A stretch of DNA of 64,000 bases from Pseudomonas sp. BN102. Lineage in GTDB: Bacteria > Pseudomonadota > Gammaproteobacteria > Pseudomonadales > Pseudomonadaceae. The stretch lies in the NCBI RefSeq assembly GCF_029871245.1, contig NZ_SSON01000078.1:1-64000 (forward strand). Reading direction: 5' to 3'. Positions 10,658 through 21,361 of the stretch are shown here, piece by piece (the first letter of the stretch is position 1; every line of letters begins with the position of its first letter). Made by a program: the position numbers and the translations under genes. Below the pieces are notes generated by a model. It was not told where the DNA came from. It was given only the letters and a program-made list of their open reading frames with translations, and did not search any database.

Positions 10658-10754
10658 CAACCATCCGGTGGATAAGGCGCTGCCTTATCCACGCTGCAAT
10701 AGCCCCGTCCACCTAGGGTGAAAATCCGCAAGGCAGATTTCCACCGGCCTGGAA

Positions 10755-10788
10755 AAGCAAAAGGCGGCGCCCCTGGGGTAACGCCGCC
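10755..10788 (-). terminator. rho-independent terminator after the metZ-SDR genes
   Basis: GGCGGCG (10763-10769) and CGCCGCC (10782-10788) form a stem. Read on the minus strand it is followed by TTTTGCTTTT, so it ends the SDR transcript. It lies between convergent genes and may also slow gspD read-through. Confidence 0.75.
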
Positions 10789-10808
10789 CTGCCCTCCCCG
10801 ATCGGCTG

Positions 10809-11588
10809 TCAGTCGAGATAAATCATCTTGCGGGTCATGCCGCCATCGACCACGAATTCCTGACCGGTGACGAAGCCGGCATTTTCCGAGAGCAGCCAGG
10901 CCACCTGCGCCGCCACGTCTTCCACCAGACCGACGCGCCCAACGGGATGCTGGTCGTGGTCCGCCTGGCTGAGCGGGGCTTCCTCCTGCGCCGAGGGGTC
11001 GCGGGCGTCGATCCATCCGGGCGTGACCGCGTTGACCCGGATCTCCGGCGCCAGGCTCATGGCCAGTGCGTGGGTCAGGGCCAGCAGGCCACCCTTGCTG
11101 GCGGCATAGGCTTCACTGTCGGGCTCGGACTGATGAGCGCGGGTGGAGGCGATAGTGACTATGGCGCCACGATGGGCCCGCAGGTAAGGCGCGCAGTGCT
11201 TGGCCAGCAGCATGGTGCCGGTCAGGTTGACCGCGAGGACACGGTTCCAGCGCGCCAGCTCGAGGCTTTCCAGCGGCGGGTTGTGCGGTTCGGCGATTGC
11301 GGCATTGCTGACCAGGGCATCGAGCCGGCCGAAATGCCCGAGCACCTCGGCGACGCCCACCGCGACCTGGCTTTCGTGGGTCACATCCATGCCCACGAAC
11401 CAGGCGTTCTCGCCCAACGCCTTGGCCACCTTCGTGCCACGGGCCCGGTCGATGTCCGCGAGCACCACCTGCCAGCCCTCGGCGATCAGCCAGGCGGCGA
11501 TGCCCAGGCCGATCCCCCGCGACGCGCCGGTGACCAGCGCAACCTTACCATTGGTCGCGCTGCGCGCCTGCAGGGTCCAGTCGATCAC
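10809..11588 (-). CDS. SDR family oxidoreductase
   Basis: 259 aa, classical short-chain dehydrogenase. It has the cofactor-binding TGASRGIG at residues 20-27, NAA in the middle, a catalytic Ser in IVTIAS and YAASK as the catalytic Tyr/Lys pair, and ends with the family's [10 protein letters not shown]. An Asp at the end of the second beta strand (LADID) suggests NAD preference, which is inference. Its start overlaps the metZ stop by 4 bp, so it is co-transcribed with metZ; the same pair exists in P. aeruginosa. Its substrate cannot be told. Confidence 0.9.
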   Translation of the reverse strand: MIDWTLQARSATNGKVALVTGASRGIGLGIAAWLIAEGWQVVLADIDRARGTKVAKALGENAWFVGMDVTHESQVAVGVAEVLGHFGRLDALVSNAAIAEPHNPPLESLELARWNRVLAVNLTGTMLLAKHCAPYLRAHRGAIVTIASTRAHQSEPDSEAYAASKGGLLALTHALAMSLAPEIRVNAVTPGWIDARDPSAQEEAPLSQADHDQHPVGRVGLVEDVAAQVAWLLSENAGFVTGQEFVVDGGMTRKMIYLD

Positions 11589-12796
11589 AGAGCGGCGAGC
11601 CCGCGTTCCAGGTCGGCCTTGAGGTCGGCGACGTCTTCCAGGCCGATGGCCAGGCGGATCAGGCTGTCGCTGATGCCGGCATTGGCACGCTCCTGGGGCG
11701 ACAGGCGTCCGTGGGAGGTGGTGGCCGGATGGGCGATGGTGGTCTTGGTATCACCGAGGTTGGTGGTGATGGAGATCATCCGGGTGGCATCGATGAAACG
11801 CCATGCCGCTTCCTTGCCACCCTTGGCCTCGAAGCTCACCACGGCGCCGAAGCCACTCTGCTGACGCTTGGCCAGCTCGTGCTGCGGATGGCTTTCCAGG
11901 CCGGCGTAGTAGACGCGCTCGACGCCGGGCTGCTGCTCCAGCCAGCGGGCGATTTCCAGGGCGCTGGCACAATGGGCCTGCATGCGTACACGCAAGGTTT
12001 CCAGGCCCTTGATCATCACCCAGGCATTGAACGGACTGAGGGTCGGACCGGCGGTACGCAGGAACCCCACCACTTCCTTCATGTGCTCGGCACGGCCGGC
12101 GACCACGCCGCCCATGGTACGGCCCTGGCCGTCGATGTACTTGGTGGCCGAATGCATGACGATGTCGGCGCCGAGCTTCAACGGCTGTTGCAGCGCCGGG
12201 GTGCAGAAGCAGTTGTCCACCACCAGCAGCGCGCCCTTGGCATGGGCGATCTCGGCCAGCGCACGGATGTCCACCAGCTCGGCCAGGGGGTTGGACGGCG
12301 ACTCGACGAACAGCAGCTTGGTATTCGGCTTGATCGCCGCTTTCCAACCGTCCAAATCGGACAACGCCGGGTAGTCGACCTCGATGCCGAAGCGCTTGAG
12401 GTACTTCTCGAACAGGCTGATGGTGGAGCCGAACACGCTGCGCGAGACCAGCACATGGTCGCCGCTGCTGCACAGGCTCATGGCGATGGCGAGGATGGCC
12501 GACATGCCGGAAGCGGTGGCCACCGCCTGCTCGGCGCCTTCGAGGGCGGCGATGCGCTCCTCGAAAGTCCGCACGGTCGGGTTGGTGTAGCGCGAATAGA
12601 CGTTGCCCGGCACTTCGCCGGCGAAACGCGCAGCGGCATCGGCGGCGGTGCGGAACACGTAGCTGGAGGTCAGGAACATCGCCTCGCCGTGCTCACCTTC
12701 CGGCGTGCGGCGCTGGCCGGCACGCACAGCCAGGGTGTCGAAGGCCGCGCCTTCCAGGTCACTGTCCAGCCTTCCGGCTTCCCATTCCTGCGTCAT
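11585..12796 (-). CDS. metZ: O-succinylhomoserine sulfhydrylase
   Basis: 403 aa, PLP enzyme of the Cys/Met metabolism family. The PLP lysine is in [12 protein letters not shown], with [17 protein letters not shown] near the N-terminus and [17 protein letters not shown] after it. MetZ joins O-succinylhomoserine and sulfide to give homocysteine, the direct sulfhydrylation route to methionine used by Pseudomonas. Its choice over MetB or MetY rests on length, similarity to the Pseudomonas protein and position next to purF. It is followed by an overlapping SDR gene. Confidence 0.95.
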   Translation of the reverse strand: MTQEWEAGRLDSDLEGAAFDTLAVRAGQRRTPEGEHGEAMFLTSSYVFRTAADAAARFAGEVPGNVYSRYTNPTVRTFEERIAALEGAEQAVATASGMSAILAIAMSLCSSGDHVLVSRSVFGSTISLFEKYLKRFGIEVDYPALSDLDGWKAAIKPNTKLLFVESPSNPLAELVDIRALAEIAHAKGALLVVDNCFCTPALQQPLKLGADIVMHSATKYIDGQGRTMGGVVAGRAEHMKEVVGFLRTAGPTLSPFNAWVMIKGLETLRVRMQAHCASALEIARWLEQQPGVERVYYAGLESHPQHELAKRQQSGFGAVVSFEAKGGKEAAWRFIDATRMISITTNLGDTKTTIAHPATTSHGRLSPQERANAGISDSLIRLAIGLEDVADLKADLERGLAAL

Positions 12797-12872
12797 ATCC
12801 CTACCTCTTCAGAAACGAAGCCCGGATGCGATCAGGGCTACAGACTTCAGCTTGCCGCCAGACGAACGCGAC

Positions 12873-14378
<1,506 letters not shown>

Positions 14379-14467
14379 GTGACGCAACCCCTGCTAGTAG
14401 TTCAGGCTAATCGAGTACCCATCCAGGCCGTTTGGGCATGGCTGGATACCCTTCCGGGTGCGACGCA

Positions 14468-14980
14468 TCAGCTGGGTGAGCTGATGCCGCTCGCGAGCCA
14501 CTGACTGGTGAAGCCCAGTATGAGGTTCTTCGACCAGTCGGCGACCATGAGAAAATGCGGCACCAGCGTGGACTGCTGCCACCAAGGATCCTGTTGCACC
14601 GGCGCGAGGCTGAGCAGGCCGACGAGCAGCACGACCAGCAGCGCACCACGGGCGGCGCCGAAGGCCATACCGAGCACGCGGTCGGTGCCGTCCATGCCGG
14701 TGACCCTGACCAGCTCGCCGATCAGGAAATTGATCAATGCCCCCACCAGCAGGGTGGCGACGAAGAGAATGGCGCACGCCGCAATGATGCGGGCCGAGGG
14801 CATTTCGATGAATTCGGTGAGGTGCAGCGACAGTGCGCCGCCGAAGGTCCAGGCGACTACGCCTGCGACTATCCAGGTGAGCAGCGAGAGGGCTTCCTTG
14901 ACGAAGCCCCGACTCAAACTGACCAGACTGGAAATGGCGATGATGGCGATGATCGTCCAATCGACCCAGGTGAATGCCAC
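14468..14980 (-). CDS. cvpA: CvpA family membrane protein
   Basis: 170 aa from the GTG at 14980 (VAFTWVDWTIIAIIAISSL), the start that matches CvpA homologues; a GTG four codons further upstream (14992) is the alternative. Four membrane segments can be seen, at about residues 5-25, 30-50, 63-90 and 100-125. CvpA is needed for colicin V production in E. coli and has been tied to envelope robustness; its molecular role is unclear. It precedes purF in the same direction, separated by 89 bp. Confidence 0.93.
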   Translation of the reverse strand: MAFTWVDWTIIAIIAISSLVSLSRGFVKEALSLLTWIVAGVVAWTFGGALSLHLTEFIEMPSARIIAACAILFVATLLVGALINFLIGELVRVTGMDGTDRVLGMAFGAARGALLVVLLVGLLSLAPVQQDPWWQQSTLVPHFLMVADWSKNLILGFTSQWLASGISSPS

Positions 14981-15075
14981 AGTGCAGCCCACAAACTGAA
15001 AAGGCGCTGCATTTTAGCAGAGCCCTGCAACTCCGGTAACCCGCGGATCAGAAAGGCCCTGATTATCCTGCTCTA

Positions 15076-15756
15076 TCAGCCTTTTTCCGGCTGGAAACGC
15101 ACGATGAAGCCATTCAGCTTCTGCTGACGGCTGAGCTGGTCACGCAGGCGGTTTGCTTCGGCGCGCTCGATCAGCGGGCCGACGAAGACCCGGTTCATGC
15201 CTTCGACGCTGCGGATATAGGCGTTGTAACCCTGGGTGCGCAGGCTCTTCTGCAGGTTCTCGGCGCTGGCGCGGCTGGACAGGCTCGCCAGCTGGATCGA
15301 CCAGCTCACCGGCAGGCCGTTCACGTCCAGGCGCTTCTCTTCCGTCTTCGCTTCAGCTACCGGAGCGGCCGGAGCCGGTGCGGGAGCCTTGGCCTGCACC
15401 TGGGGCTGAGGAGCCGCCGGGGCAGGTGTCGGCACGGCGGGCGCAACCGGTTGTGCGGGGGCGGCAGGCGCGGCTTCGGGAACCGAGGCAGGTTCGGGGC
15501 TGGATGCCAGGGCTTCCGGTGCGGGCTCGAGTGGCGGAACCGGCTCCTGGGGCAGGGCCTGGGGCTCGGGAACCTGCACTTGCTCCAGCTCCACGGGCGG
15601 CATGTCCGGCGCTTTCGGCATGGGCGGCGCCTCGACCACGACCCGGTGCAGTTCATCCTCGCGGCTGAACAGCATGGGCAGGAAGATCACCGCCAGCGCC
15701 ACCAGCACCAGCGCGCCGACGATACGTTGCTTGAGTCCCTTGTCCAGCACTGCCAT
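15076..15756 (-). CDS. dedD: SPOR-domain protein, DedD type
   Basis: 226 aa. A short cytoplasmic tail, one membrane helix at about residues 13-30 (VGALVLVALAVIFLPMLF), a long Pro/Ala/Glu-rich linker (about 40-140) and a C-terminal SPOR domain (SWSIQLASLSSRASAENLQK). SPOR domains bind denuded glycan strands at the septum, and DedD helps cell constriction in E. coli. It sits between folC and cvpA as in other Pseudomonas; the gene name is assigned on that basis. Confidence 0.9.
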   Translation of the reverse strand: MAVLDKGLKQRIVGALVLVALAVIFLPMLFSREDELHRVVVEAPPMPKAPDMPPVELEQVQVPEPQALPQEPVPPLEPAPEALASSPEPASVPEAAPAAPAQPVAPAVPTPAPAAPQPQVQAKAPAPAPAAPVAEAKTEEKRLDVNGLPVSWSIQLASLSSRASAENLQKSLRTQGYNAYIRSVEGMNRVFVGPLIERAEANRLRDQLSRQQKLNGFIVRFQPEKG

Positions 15757-15761
15757 TTCCC

Positions 15762-17048
15762 CTACTCCCCAGAGGCGTGGCCTGCCAGCCAGCTCAGGGC
15801 CTCAGCCACGCTATAAAACGATCCGAACACCAGGATCTCGTCGTCCGGTGCGGCCTGCTCGCACTGCGCTTCAAGTGCGGCGACGATATTTTCGTGGACA
15901 CTGACGCTTGCGTGAAGGTTCGTCAATGCCGCCTGCAATTCGCCGGCGGGACGACTGCGCGGCGTCGGCAGCGGCGCCACTGCCCAGCTGGCCACCAGCC
16001 CCTGCAAAGGCTGCAGCACGCCCGGCAGATCCTTGTCGGAGAGCAGGCCGAACACGGCCAGTCGACGACCGGAGATGGGCCGAGAAGCCAGGCGCGCAGC
16101 AAGATACTCGGCGGCATGGGGGTTGTGGCCGACGTCCAGCAACAGGGAAACCGGCTTGCCGCGCCAGGTGGTGCGGCGGCGATCCAGACGGCCGGCGACC
16201 CGGGCGGCCAGCAGCCCCCCTTGCAGGGCCGAGGGCTGCCAGGACAGACCGAGCAGTGCATACGCCTGGAGCGCCAGCGCGGCATTCTCCATCGGCAGGT
16301 CGAGCAGCGGCAGGTCATGAAGCTCCAGCACCTGTCCGGCCTGGCCGACTCCGCGCCAGTGCCAGCCGCCCTCGCCCACTGCCAGATCGAAGTCCCGCCC
16401 ACGCAGGAACAGCGGGGAACCAAGCTGTTTCGCCTGTTCGAGCAGGGGCTGGGGCGGATCCAGGTCGCCGCAGAGGGCTGGCATGCCGGCGCGGAAGATA
16501 CCGGCCTTCTCGAAGGCCACGCTCTCGCGGGTATCGCCCAACCAGTCGGCATGGTCGAGGCCGATGCTGGTCACCAGGGCCAGATCCGCATCCACCAGAT
16601 TGACGGCATCCAGGCGCCCGCCCAGGCCCACTTCCAGCACCACGACATCCAGGCCGGAGCGCTGGAACAGCCAAAAGGCCGCCAGGGTGCCCATTTCGAA
16701 GTAGGTCAGGGAAATCTCGCCACGTGCCGCCTCGACGGCAGCGAAGGCATCGCAGAGCGCCTGGTCGCTGGCCTCACGGCCATCCAACTGCACGCGCTCG
16801 TTGTATCGCAGCAGGTGCGGCGAACTGTAGACGCCGACCTTGAGTCCCTGGGTGCGCAGCAGCGCAGCCAGGAAAGCACAGGTGGAACCCTTGCCGTTGG
16901 TGCCGGTGACCGTGATCACCCGCGGTGCCGGCCGGCCAAGGCCAAGGCGGCTGGCAACTTCGCGGCTGCGCTCCAGCCCCATGTCGATTGCCGTGGGGTG
17001 GAGCTGTTCGAGGTAAACGAGCCAGTCGGCGAGGATTCTCTGGGTCAT
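15762..17048 (-). CDS. folC: bifunctional folylpolyglutamate/dihydrofolate synthase
   Basis: 428 aa Mur-ligase family. P-loop [10 protein letters not shown] at residues 46-55, then the conserved [13 protein letters not shown], and the [10 protein letters not shown] motif in the C-domain. It adds glutamate to dihydropteroate and to folates. It overlaps accD by 4 bp upstream and stops 5 bp before dedD downstream, so accD-folC-dedD is one operon. Confidence 0.96.
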   Translation of the reverse strand: MTQRILADWLVYLEQLHPTAIDMGLERSREVASRLGLGRPAPRVITVTGTNGKGSTCAFLAALLRTQGLKVGVYSSPHLLRYNERVQLDGREASDQALCDAFAAVEAARGEISLTYFEMGTLAAFWLFQRSGLDVVVLEVGLGGRLDAVNLVDADLALVTSIGLDHADWLGDTRESVAFEKAGIFRAGMPALCGDLDPPQPLLEQAKQLGSPLFLRGRDFDLAVGEGGWHWRGVGQAGQVLELHDLPLLDLPMENAALALQAYALLGLSWQPSALQGGLLAARVAGRLDRRRTTWRGKPVSLLLDVGHNPHAAEYLAARLASRPISGRRLAVFGLLSDKDLPGVLQPLQGLVASWAVAPLPTPRSRPAGELQAALTNLHASVSVHENIVAALEAQCEQAAPDDEILVFGSFYSVAEALSWLAGHASGE

Positions 17049-17917
17049 GCGATAGCCGGGGACGGAAGGCGCATCATCTGCGCCAGCAACTTGCCAAGGC
17101 GCTCACGCAGTTCCGCGCGAGGGACGATCATGTCGATGGCGCCGTGCTCCAGCAGGAACTCGCTGCGCTGGAAACCTTCCGGCAGCTTTTCGCGCACGGT
17201 CTGCTCGATCACGCGCGGACCGGCGAAGCCGATCAGGGCACGCGGCTCGCCGACGATCACGTCGCCAAGCATCGCCAGGCTGGCGGATACGCCACCGTAG
17301 ACCGGGTCGGTCAGCACCGAGATGAAGGGAATGCCCTCCTCGCGCAGACGCGCCAGGACAGCCGAGGTCTTGGCCATCTGCATCAGGGAGATCAGGGCTT
17401 CCTGCATGCGCGCGCCACCGGAGGCGGAGAAGCAGACCAGCGGGCAGCGCTGTTCCAGGGCGACGTTGGCCGCACGGACGAAACGCTCACCGACGATGGC
17501 GCCCATGGAGCCGCCCATGAAGGAGAATTCGAAGGCGCAGGCCACGACCGGCATCTTGTGCAGGGTGCCGCGCATCGCGATCAGGGCATCCTTCTCGCCG
17601 GTGTCTTTCTGCGCGGCGGTCAGGCGGTCCTTGTACTTCTTGCTGTCGCGGAACTTCAGGCGATCCACCGGCTCCAGGTCGGCACCGATCTCCTCGCGGC
17701 CTTCGGCGTCGAGGAAGATGTTCAGGCGGGCGCGCGCATTGATACGCATGTGGTGATTGCATTTCGGGCAGACGTCCAGCGTCTTTTCCAGCTCGGGCTT
17801 GTACAGCACCGCGTCGCAGGACGGGCACTTGTGCCAGAGGCCTTCCGGCACCGAGCTCTTCTTCACCTCGGAACGCATGATCGAAGGGATCAGCTTGTCT
17901 ACCAGCCAGTTGCTCAT
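17045..17917 (-). CDS. accD: acetyl-CoA carboxylase carboxyltransferase subunit beta
   Basis: 290 aa. An N-terminal zinc ribbon with Cys31, Cys34, Cys50 and Cys53 (CPSC, CPKC) is followed by a crotonase-fold carboxyltransferase domain with [12 protein letters not shown]. It pairs with AccA to transfer the carboxyl group to acetyl-CoA and make malonyl-CoA for fatty acids. All four zinc cysteines are present. It heads accD-folC-dedD. Confidence 0.97.
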   Translation of the reverse strand: MSNWLVDKLIPSIMRSEVKKSSVPEGLWHKCPSCDAVLYKPELEKTLDVCPKCNHHMRINARARLNIFLDAEGREEIGADLEPVDRLKFRDSKKYKDRLTAAQKDTGEKDALIAMRGTLHKMPVVACAFEFSFMGGSMGAIVGERFVRAANVALEQRCPLVCFSASGGARMQEALISLMQMAKTSAVLARLREEGIPFISVLTDPVYGGVSASLAMLGDVIVGEPRALIGFAGPRVIEQTVREKLPEGFQRSEFLLEHGAIDMIVPRAELRERLGKLLAQMMRLPSPAIA

Positions 17918-18219
17918 GCTTCAGTTCTCCACAGCTTTCAGGCTCGAACACGCGCTAGCGGTTCACAGCCCCGCGCATGTCCTTGAGCGAATTCATGGTT
18001 GCGACCCCGGCGGTCATGGTCTGTCCGGGAATCACCCTGGCGATGGCCGTGCCATCACCCTTTAAAAAAACAGGCCCGATCGACGCAGCCTTGCCGCGCG
18101 ACCCGGCAGGCTTCGCCTGCGTAGGCAACTCGGTTATGGACGGCAGTGAAACGCCGTCCGTCACATATGCAGGAGACGCGCCAGCGAGCCGCCCGGCGAA
18201 AGTTTCCACGCATTGCATG
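17918..18219. other. trpF-accD intergenic region
   Basis: About 300 bp. It holds a small hairpin (GCAGGC-GAA-GCCTGC in the minus strand, 18106-18120) and, 35 bp later in the same direction, a run of seven T, which together might end trpF transcription; the distance between stem and T-run makes this weak. The accD promoter should lie here but I see no clear -35/-10 pair. A possible 87-codon frame crosses the region and is listed separately. Confidence 0.4.
17955..18218 (-). CDS. possible small hypothetical protein between trpF and accD
   Basis: 87 codons from an ATG one base after the trpF stop to a TAG 37 bp before accD. The product starts MQCVETFAGRLAGASPAYV and has no domain that I recognise. 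Third positions are mostly G or C, which favours coding, but there is no good ribosome binding site, the rare codon TTA occurs within a T-run, and the region also has terminator-like features. It may be noncoding. Confidence 0.25.
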   Translation of the reverse strand: MQCVETFAGRLAGASPAYVTDGVSLPSITELPTQAKPAGSRGKAASIGPVFLKGDGTAIARVIPGQTMTAGVATMNSLKDMRGAVNR

Positions 18220-18837
18220 TCAGGCACGTGCCCGTTGGATGAACGCCTTGATTTTCGCCGCATCCTTGATGCCCTTGCTGGCCTCGACGCCGCCACTCAC
18301 ATCCACCGCATAAGGACGCACCTGGCGTACGGCATCGCCGACATTTTCAGGCGTCAACCCACCGGCCAGAACCACGGGCTTTGCCGCATCCCGGGGCACC
18401 AGACTCCAGTCGAAGGCTTCGCCGGTGCCGCCCGGGGTGCCAGGAACATAGGTATCCAGCAGGATGCCGGCGGCATCGGGGTAACGGGCGATGGCCGCGG
18501 CCACGTCGTCGCCCGTCTTGACCCGCAGCGCCTTGATGAAGGGCCGGCCATGGCCGGCACAGTCTTCCGGACTCTCGTCGCCGTGGAACTGCAGCAGGTC
18601 CAGCGGCACCTCCGCCAGCAGCTGCTTAAGCTCAGCACGGGGCATATCGACGAAAAGCCCGACACTGGTCACGAAAGGCGGCAGCGCGGCGACTATCGCC
18701 TTGGCCTGGGCCGGCGTCACGGCGCGCGGGCTCTTGGCGTAGAACACCAGTCCTATGGCATCGGCCCCGGCAGCGACAGCGGCCAGGGCGTCCTCGATTC
18801 GGGTAATGCCGCAGATTTTGATGCGAACGGCTGACAA
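18220..18837 (-). CDS. trpF: phosphoribosylanthranilate isomerase
   Basis: 205 aa from a TTG at 18837 giving [13 protein letters not shown]; the open frame extends into truA but the family begins here. The TIM-barrel signature KICGITR carries the catalytic Cys, the second catalytic residue Asp is in LLDTYVPG, and the C-terminus has AGGLTPENV and DVSGGVE. It isomerises PRA to CdRP in tryptophan synthesis. An AGG about eleven bases upstream could serve as binding site. It is 56 bp downstream of truA. Confidence 0.95.
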   Translation of the reverse strand: MSAVRIKICGITRIEDALAAVAAGADAIGLVFYAKSPRAVTPAQAKAIVAALPPFVTSVGLFVDMPRAELKQLLAEVPLDLLQFHGDESPEDCAGHGRPFIKALRVKTGDDVAAAIARYPDAAGILLDTYVPGTPGGTGEAFDWSLVPRDAAKPVVLAGGLTPENVGDAVRQVRPYAVDVSGGVEASKGIKDAAKIKAFIQRARA

Positions 18838-18893
18838 GATGCGGAAACCTGATGGGGAAAGTCCAAGGATGTTAGCAAAGGCCCGGCGCAGCG

Positions 18894-19751
18894 TCAGCCC
18901 GCCGAATCGGCCAGTCCGGAAAGAAAGTGCGGCCCCAGGTAGCGCTGGGGAAGCTCGAACTGTTCCGGGTATTCCACCCGCACCAGATAGAGCCCGTAAG
19001 GGTGCGCGGTCACCCCGCCCTCCCGACGGATTCGCCCCTCCAGCACCTGCCTGGCCCACTCCACCGATTGCTCGCCGGCGCCGATGGTCATCAGCACCCC
19101 GGCGATATTGCGCACCATGTGGTGGAGGAAGGCGTTGGCGCGGATATCGAGCACTATCATGCGGCCATGCTCGATCAGTTCGAGGTGATGCACCGTCTTG
19201 ATCGGCGATTTCGCCTGGCACTGCCTGGCGCGGAAAGCACTGAAGTCGTGCATGCCGACCAGGCACCGGGCCGCCTCGCGCATGCGCTGGATATCCAGCG
19301 GGCGATGGTTCCAGGTCACCTCTTCGGCCATGTGCGCCGGGCGGATCTCGTCGTTGTAGATCACATAGCGATAACGCCGAGCCATGGCGCTGAAGCGAGC
19401 GTCGAAGGTCGTCGGCATTTCCTTGGCCCAAGTGACGCTGATATCTCCCGGCAGATTCATGTTCGCGCCCATGATCCAGGAATGCATGGAGCGCACTACC
19501 GGAGTATCGAAGTGCACCACCTGGCCGCTGGCATGCACCATGGCATCAGTGCGGCCGGCGCAGGATAGTGTCACGGGCGCGCCGCCCGCCACACGGCTCA
19601 GGGCCGTTTCGAGGGATTCCTGGATCGAGGGCACACCGGCGCGCTGGCGCTGGAAACCGCGGTAGCGAGAGCCTTTGTATTCGACGCCGAGGGCGATTCT
19701 GTAAATGCCAGCGGCAGCCGAGGCGGCTGCCGGAGAATCTATATCAATCAA
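18894..19751 (-). CDS. truA: tRNA pseudouridine(38-40) synthase TruA with an exchanged 5' end
   Basis: 285 aa from a TTG at 19751, preceded ten bases upstream by GAAAAGG; an upstream TTG at 19778 sits on the predicted transcription start and is less likely. The conserved part begins [20 protein letters not shown] and carries the catalytic Asp in [10 protein letters not shown]; the usual AGRTDAGVHA has Gly where Met stands here. It makes pseudouridine at tRNA positions 38-40. The first 10 or so residues ([15 protein letters not shown]) come partly from an inserted element: the original truA start, MTQAVPAAAANSAAAG, is still present beside fimV at 21998. Before insertion truA began three bases after the fimV stop and was probably coupled to it. 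Confidence 0.93.
   Translation of the reverse strand: MIDIDSPAAASAAAGIYRIALGVEYKGSRYRGFQRQRAGVPSIQESLETALSRVAGGAPVTLSCAGRTDAMVHASGQVVHFDTPVVRSMHSWIMGANMNLPGDISVTWAKEMPTTFDARFSAMARRYRYVIYNDEIRPAHMAEEVTWNHRPLDIQRMREAARCLVGMHDFSAFRARQCQAKSPIKTVHHLELIEHGRMIVLDIRANAFLHHMVRNIAGVLMTIGAGEQSVEWARQVLEGRIRREGGVTAHPYGLYLVRVEYPEQFELPQRYLGPHFLSGLADSAG
19707..19721. repeat. attachment-site repeat, truA side
   Basis: GCCAGCGGCAGCCGA, an exact copy of 21951-21965 and in the same orientation. It lies within truA codons for Ser-Ala-Ala-Ala-Gly. The flanks also match in part (a following GGCTGCCG and preceding CTG-AAA), so the crossover site cannot be placed more precisely. Confidence 0.75.
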
Positions 19752-19786
19752 GGACTTATAGCCTTTTCGTTTCCACAACGGCGCAA

Positions 19787-19815
19787 ATTATACCGGGCTG
19801 GAGGCCTAGTGCCAC
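19787..19815 (-). promoter_or_regulatory. element-borne sigma70 promoter reading into truA
   Basis: On the minus strand a perfect -10 TATAAT (19792 to 19787) stands 17 bp after a -35-like GTGGCA (19815 to 19810). Transcription would start near 19780, giving a leader of about 30 nt before the TTG at 19751. It would replace the fimV promoter on which truA probably depended before insertion. Confidence 0.55.
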
Positions 19816-19832
19816 GCGGGACCCGGTTTTAA

Positions 19833-19841
19833 TTGCGGAAA
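19833..19841. repeat. candidate integrase arm-type site, left
   Basis: TTGCGGAAA, repeated in direct orientation at 21901-21909. Each copy lies inside its repeat boundary (about 110 bp and 40 bp away), where arm-type integrase sites would be expected. Nine bases is short, so chance is possible. Confidence 0.3.
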
Positions 19842-19875
19842 CGATTTTGAGGGCATTTCTGCCATGCGCCACTGC

Positions 19876-19895
19876 CCTTCCTTTTAATAGGAAGG
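19876..19895. repeat. short inverted repeat in the element
   Basis: CCTTCCT and AGGAAGG with a 6-bp AT-rich spacer form a hairpin near the left end of the element. No T-run follows on either strand, so it is not a clear terminator. Its role is unknown. Confidence 0.4.
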
Positions 19896-19985
19896 CGCCT
19901 CCAATGGACGACCTTCCATCCCTCCTCGACGGGTTCATCATCGTGTCCTAGCCTGGGATACCGTGGCGAATCGCCGAAAGTCCTT

Positions 19986-20132
19986 TCAGATCAACACCTT
20001 GAGCATGAAACCAGCGCCCGCAATGGAGTCTAGAGGGGCGTCCAGGGCGCGAAACATCGCGTTATCCCACTCGCGACATTCCCCCAGCCCCTCCTTTCCC
20101 CAGTGATTGGTACAGAAAGTGGTACGAGCCAA
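19986..20132 (-). CDS. possible 48-residue prophage-type small protein
   Basis: A frame on the minus strand from a TTG at 20132 to TGA at 19986, with AGGG five bases before the TTG. The product begins MARTTFCTNHWGKEGLGECR and ends FMLKVLI. I recall similar short frames next to integrases in Pseudomonas prophages, which would make it a conserved piece of the element, but it may be conserved for noncoding reasons. No domain is recognised. Confidence 0.35.
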   Translation of the reverse strand: MARTTFCTNHWGKEGLGECREWDNAMFRALDAPLDSIAGAGFMLKVLI

Positions 20133-20300
20133 TCGCCCTACCCCAGCCAGCCGTCGCCGCCCATCGCTGGGCCTCCCTTGTCCTTACTTGCATCTCGATG
20201 CGTACAGGCTCCTTTAGCCCAGCGACCAACTTCGCCAAGCCAACGGTCATGCGAAGTGACGCCGGGGACCTACTGGCGAAGAATCAGCCATTGCCTCCTG

Positions 20301-20594
20301 TTAGACATGGCCTGTCAGGCACGTAGTCGTAGCGCGCTGCTTGCCGAAGAGCAGGGCATCTTCTGGATCTACGCGAATGACGCCGAGCGCTTTACACAGG
20401 TCGCCCTCGAAATACAGATGCTCCGATTTGAACCGGCCGTCAGGGCGATACACCCCCACAAATACAACCTCCACCACGCCAAAGAACAAGCCGACCATGA
20501 CAGAGCAGGAACGATCCTGGCTGGCCTCGAAGGTATGTTCTTTTGCGTCCGGGTACCGGCCGATGAACTGCTGGTAGACGTAGCTGCGATCCAT
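20301..20594 (-). CDS. hypothetical protein of the element
   Basis: 97 aa from the ATG at 20594, preceded by GGAGA; the frame is open to 20729 but only this ATG has a good ribosome binding site. The product starts MDRSYVYQQFIGRYPDAKEH. It has a hydrophobic stretch in its middle (VMVGLFFGVVEVVFVGVY) followed by a polar C-terminus. I do not recognise a domain. It lies divergent from the 20664 gene. The 168 bp between this gene and the 48-residue frame show nothing that I can name. Confidence 0.55.
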   Translation of the reverse strand: MDRSYVYQQFIGRYPDAKEHTFEASQDRSCSVMVGLFFGVVEVVFVGVYRPDGRFKSEHLYFEGDLCKALGVIRVDPEDALLFGKQRATTTCLTGHV

Positions 20595-20663
20595 CCTTTC
20601 TCTCCTTGTCTGGCTCCATGTCCGACAAGCAACCAATAGACCACTTAATGTCATAGCGCCACT

Positions 20664-20876
20664 ATGGCGAAGAAATCCCCTGTGCCTGAAGAGAACCAGA
20701 GCGCCAGCCTGGCGCCGGGGCTGCTGCACATGCGCCAGGGTTTCCTGGGCGTCGATGAACTAGTCCCGCTGGGTGATTGGTGCAGAACCATGAAGGCGGC
20801 CAAGGCCAGGTACAAGGCCGCGCTGAAGGCGAAGCAGGATCAGGAGCGCACCTGGCGCAAGGAGTGGGCGGCATGA
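20664..20876 (+). CDS. hypothetical phage-type protein
   Basis: 70 aa, starting MAKKSPVPEENQSASLAP. The C-terminal half is a highly charged helix (KAAKARYKAALKAKQDQE). It overlaps the next gene by 4 bp (ATGA), a sign of a real two-gene operon. No domain is recognised. Such small genes are frequent in the early regions of Pseudomonas phages, which is only a context argument. Confidence 0.55.
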   Translation: MAKKSPVPEENQSASLAPGLLHMRQGFLGVDELVPLGDWCRTMKAAKARYKAALKAKQDQERTWRKEWAA

Positions 20877-21271
20877 AGAACGAATACGGCCTCGACGTCG
20901 ACTACTTCACCAAGCCGTGCGCCAGGAAGTTCAATCCGGACATGATTCGGCGCCAGCCCCCGCAGGACCTGGCCAGCGCCCTTGCTCGGGCAGCGCGGAC
21001 CACCTGCGCTGGCGTGCAGCGCGAAGAGGCGTTCGAGTGGGAGCGCCTGTACGCGCCCGGCCAGATCGTCGCCGGCGATGAAATCCGCATCCAGTTCAAT
21101 GGCAAATCCATCACCGTGCACGTTGCCGAGGTCCTGAACCCTGGCAGCGACCGCGAGGAGGTCGTCTACAACCGGCGCAAGAACTTCTACTTCGTCACTT
21201 CCATGGCGATCGAGGGCAGCAGCCACGCCAAGCAGGAGCGCATTCGCATCAGGCCGCTGCAGCCTGAGTAG
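20873..21271 (+). CDS. hypothetical phage-type protein
   Basis: 132 aa from the ATG that overlaps the previous stop. The N-terminus NEYGLDVDYFTKPCARKFN resembles small proteins that I have seen near integrases in Pseudomonas prophages; function unknown there too. The C-terminal half looks beta-rich. The frame opens upstream at 20777, inside the previous gene, but coupling supports 20873. Confidence 0.6.
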   Translation: MKNEYGLDVDYFTKPCARKFNPDMIRRQPPQDLASALARAARTTCAGVQREEAFEWERLYAPGQIVAGDEIRIQFNGKSITVHVAEVLNPGSDREEVVYNRRKNFYFVTSMAIEGSSHAKQERIRIRPLQPE

Positions 21272-21361
21272 CGGACCTGTCACCCCTCCCCGGAAACCTA
21301 TTACCCGTTTTCGGAAACTCTTTTCCGCCTATCCTGCGAGGGGATTGCCGACACCCAATTA

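Noticed and set aside
8558-10660. 700-codon open frame antisense to gspD
   Set aside because: Antisense shadow of the secretin gene, no ribosome binding site or domain.
19778-19778. TTG at 19778 as truA start
   Set aside because: It coincides with the predicted transcription start of the element-borne promoter and has no Shine-Dalgarno; the TTG at 19751 has GAAAAGG ten bases upstream.
20062-20250. 62-codon frame MTVGLAKLVAG... in the element
   Set aside because: The overlapping frame with MARTTFCTNHWGKE fits what I remember from prophage neighbours better; both cannot be real.
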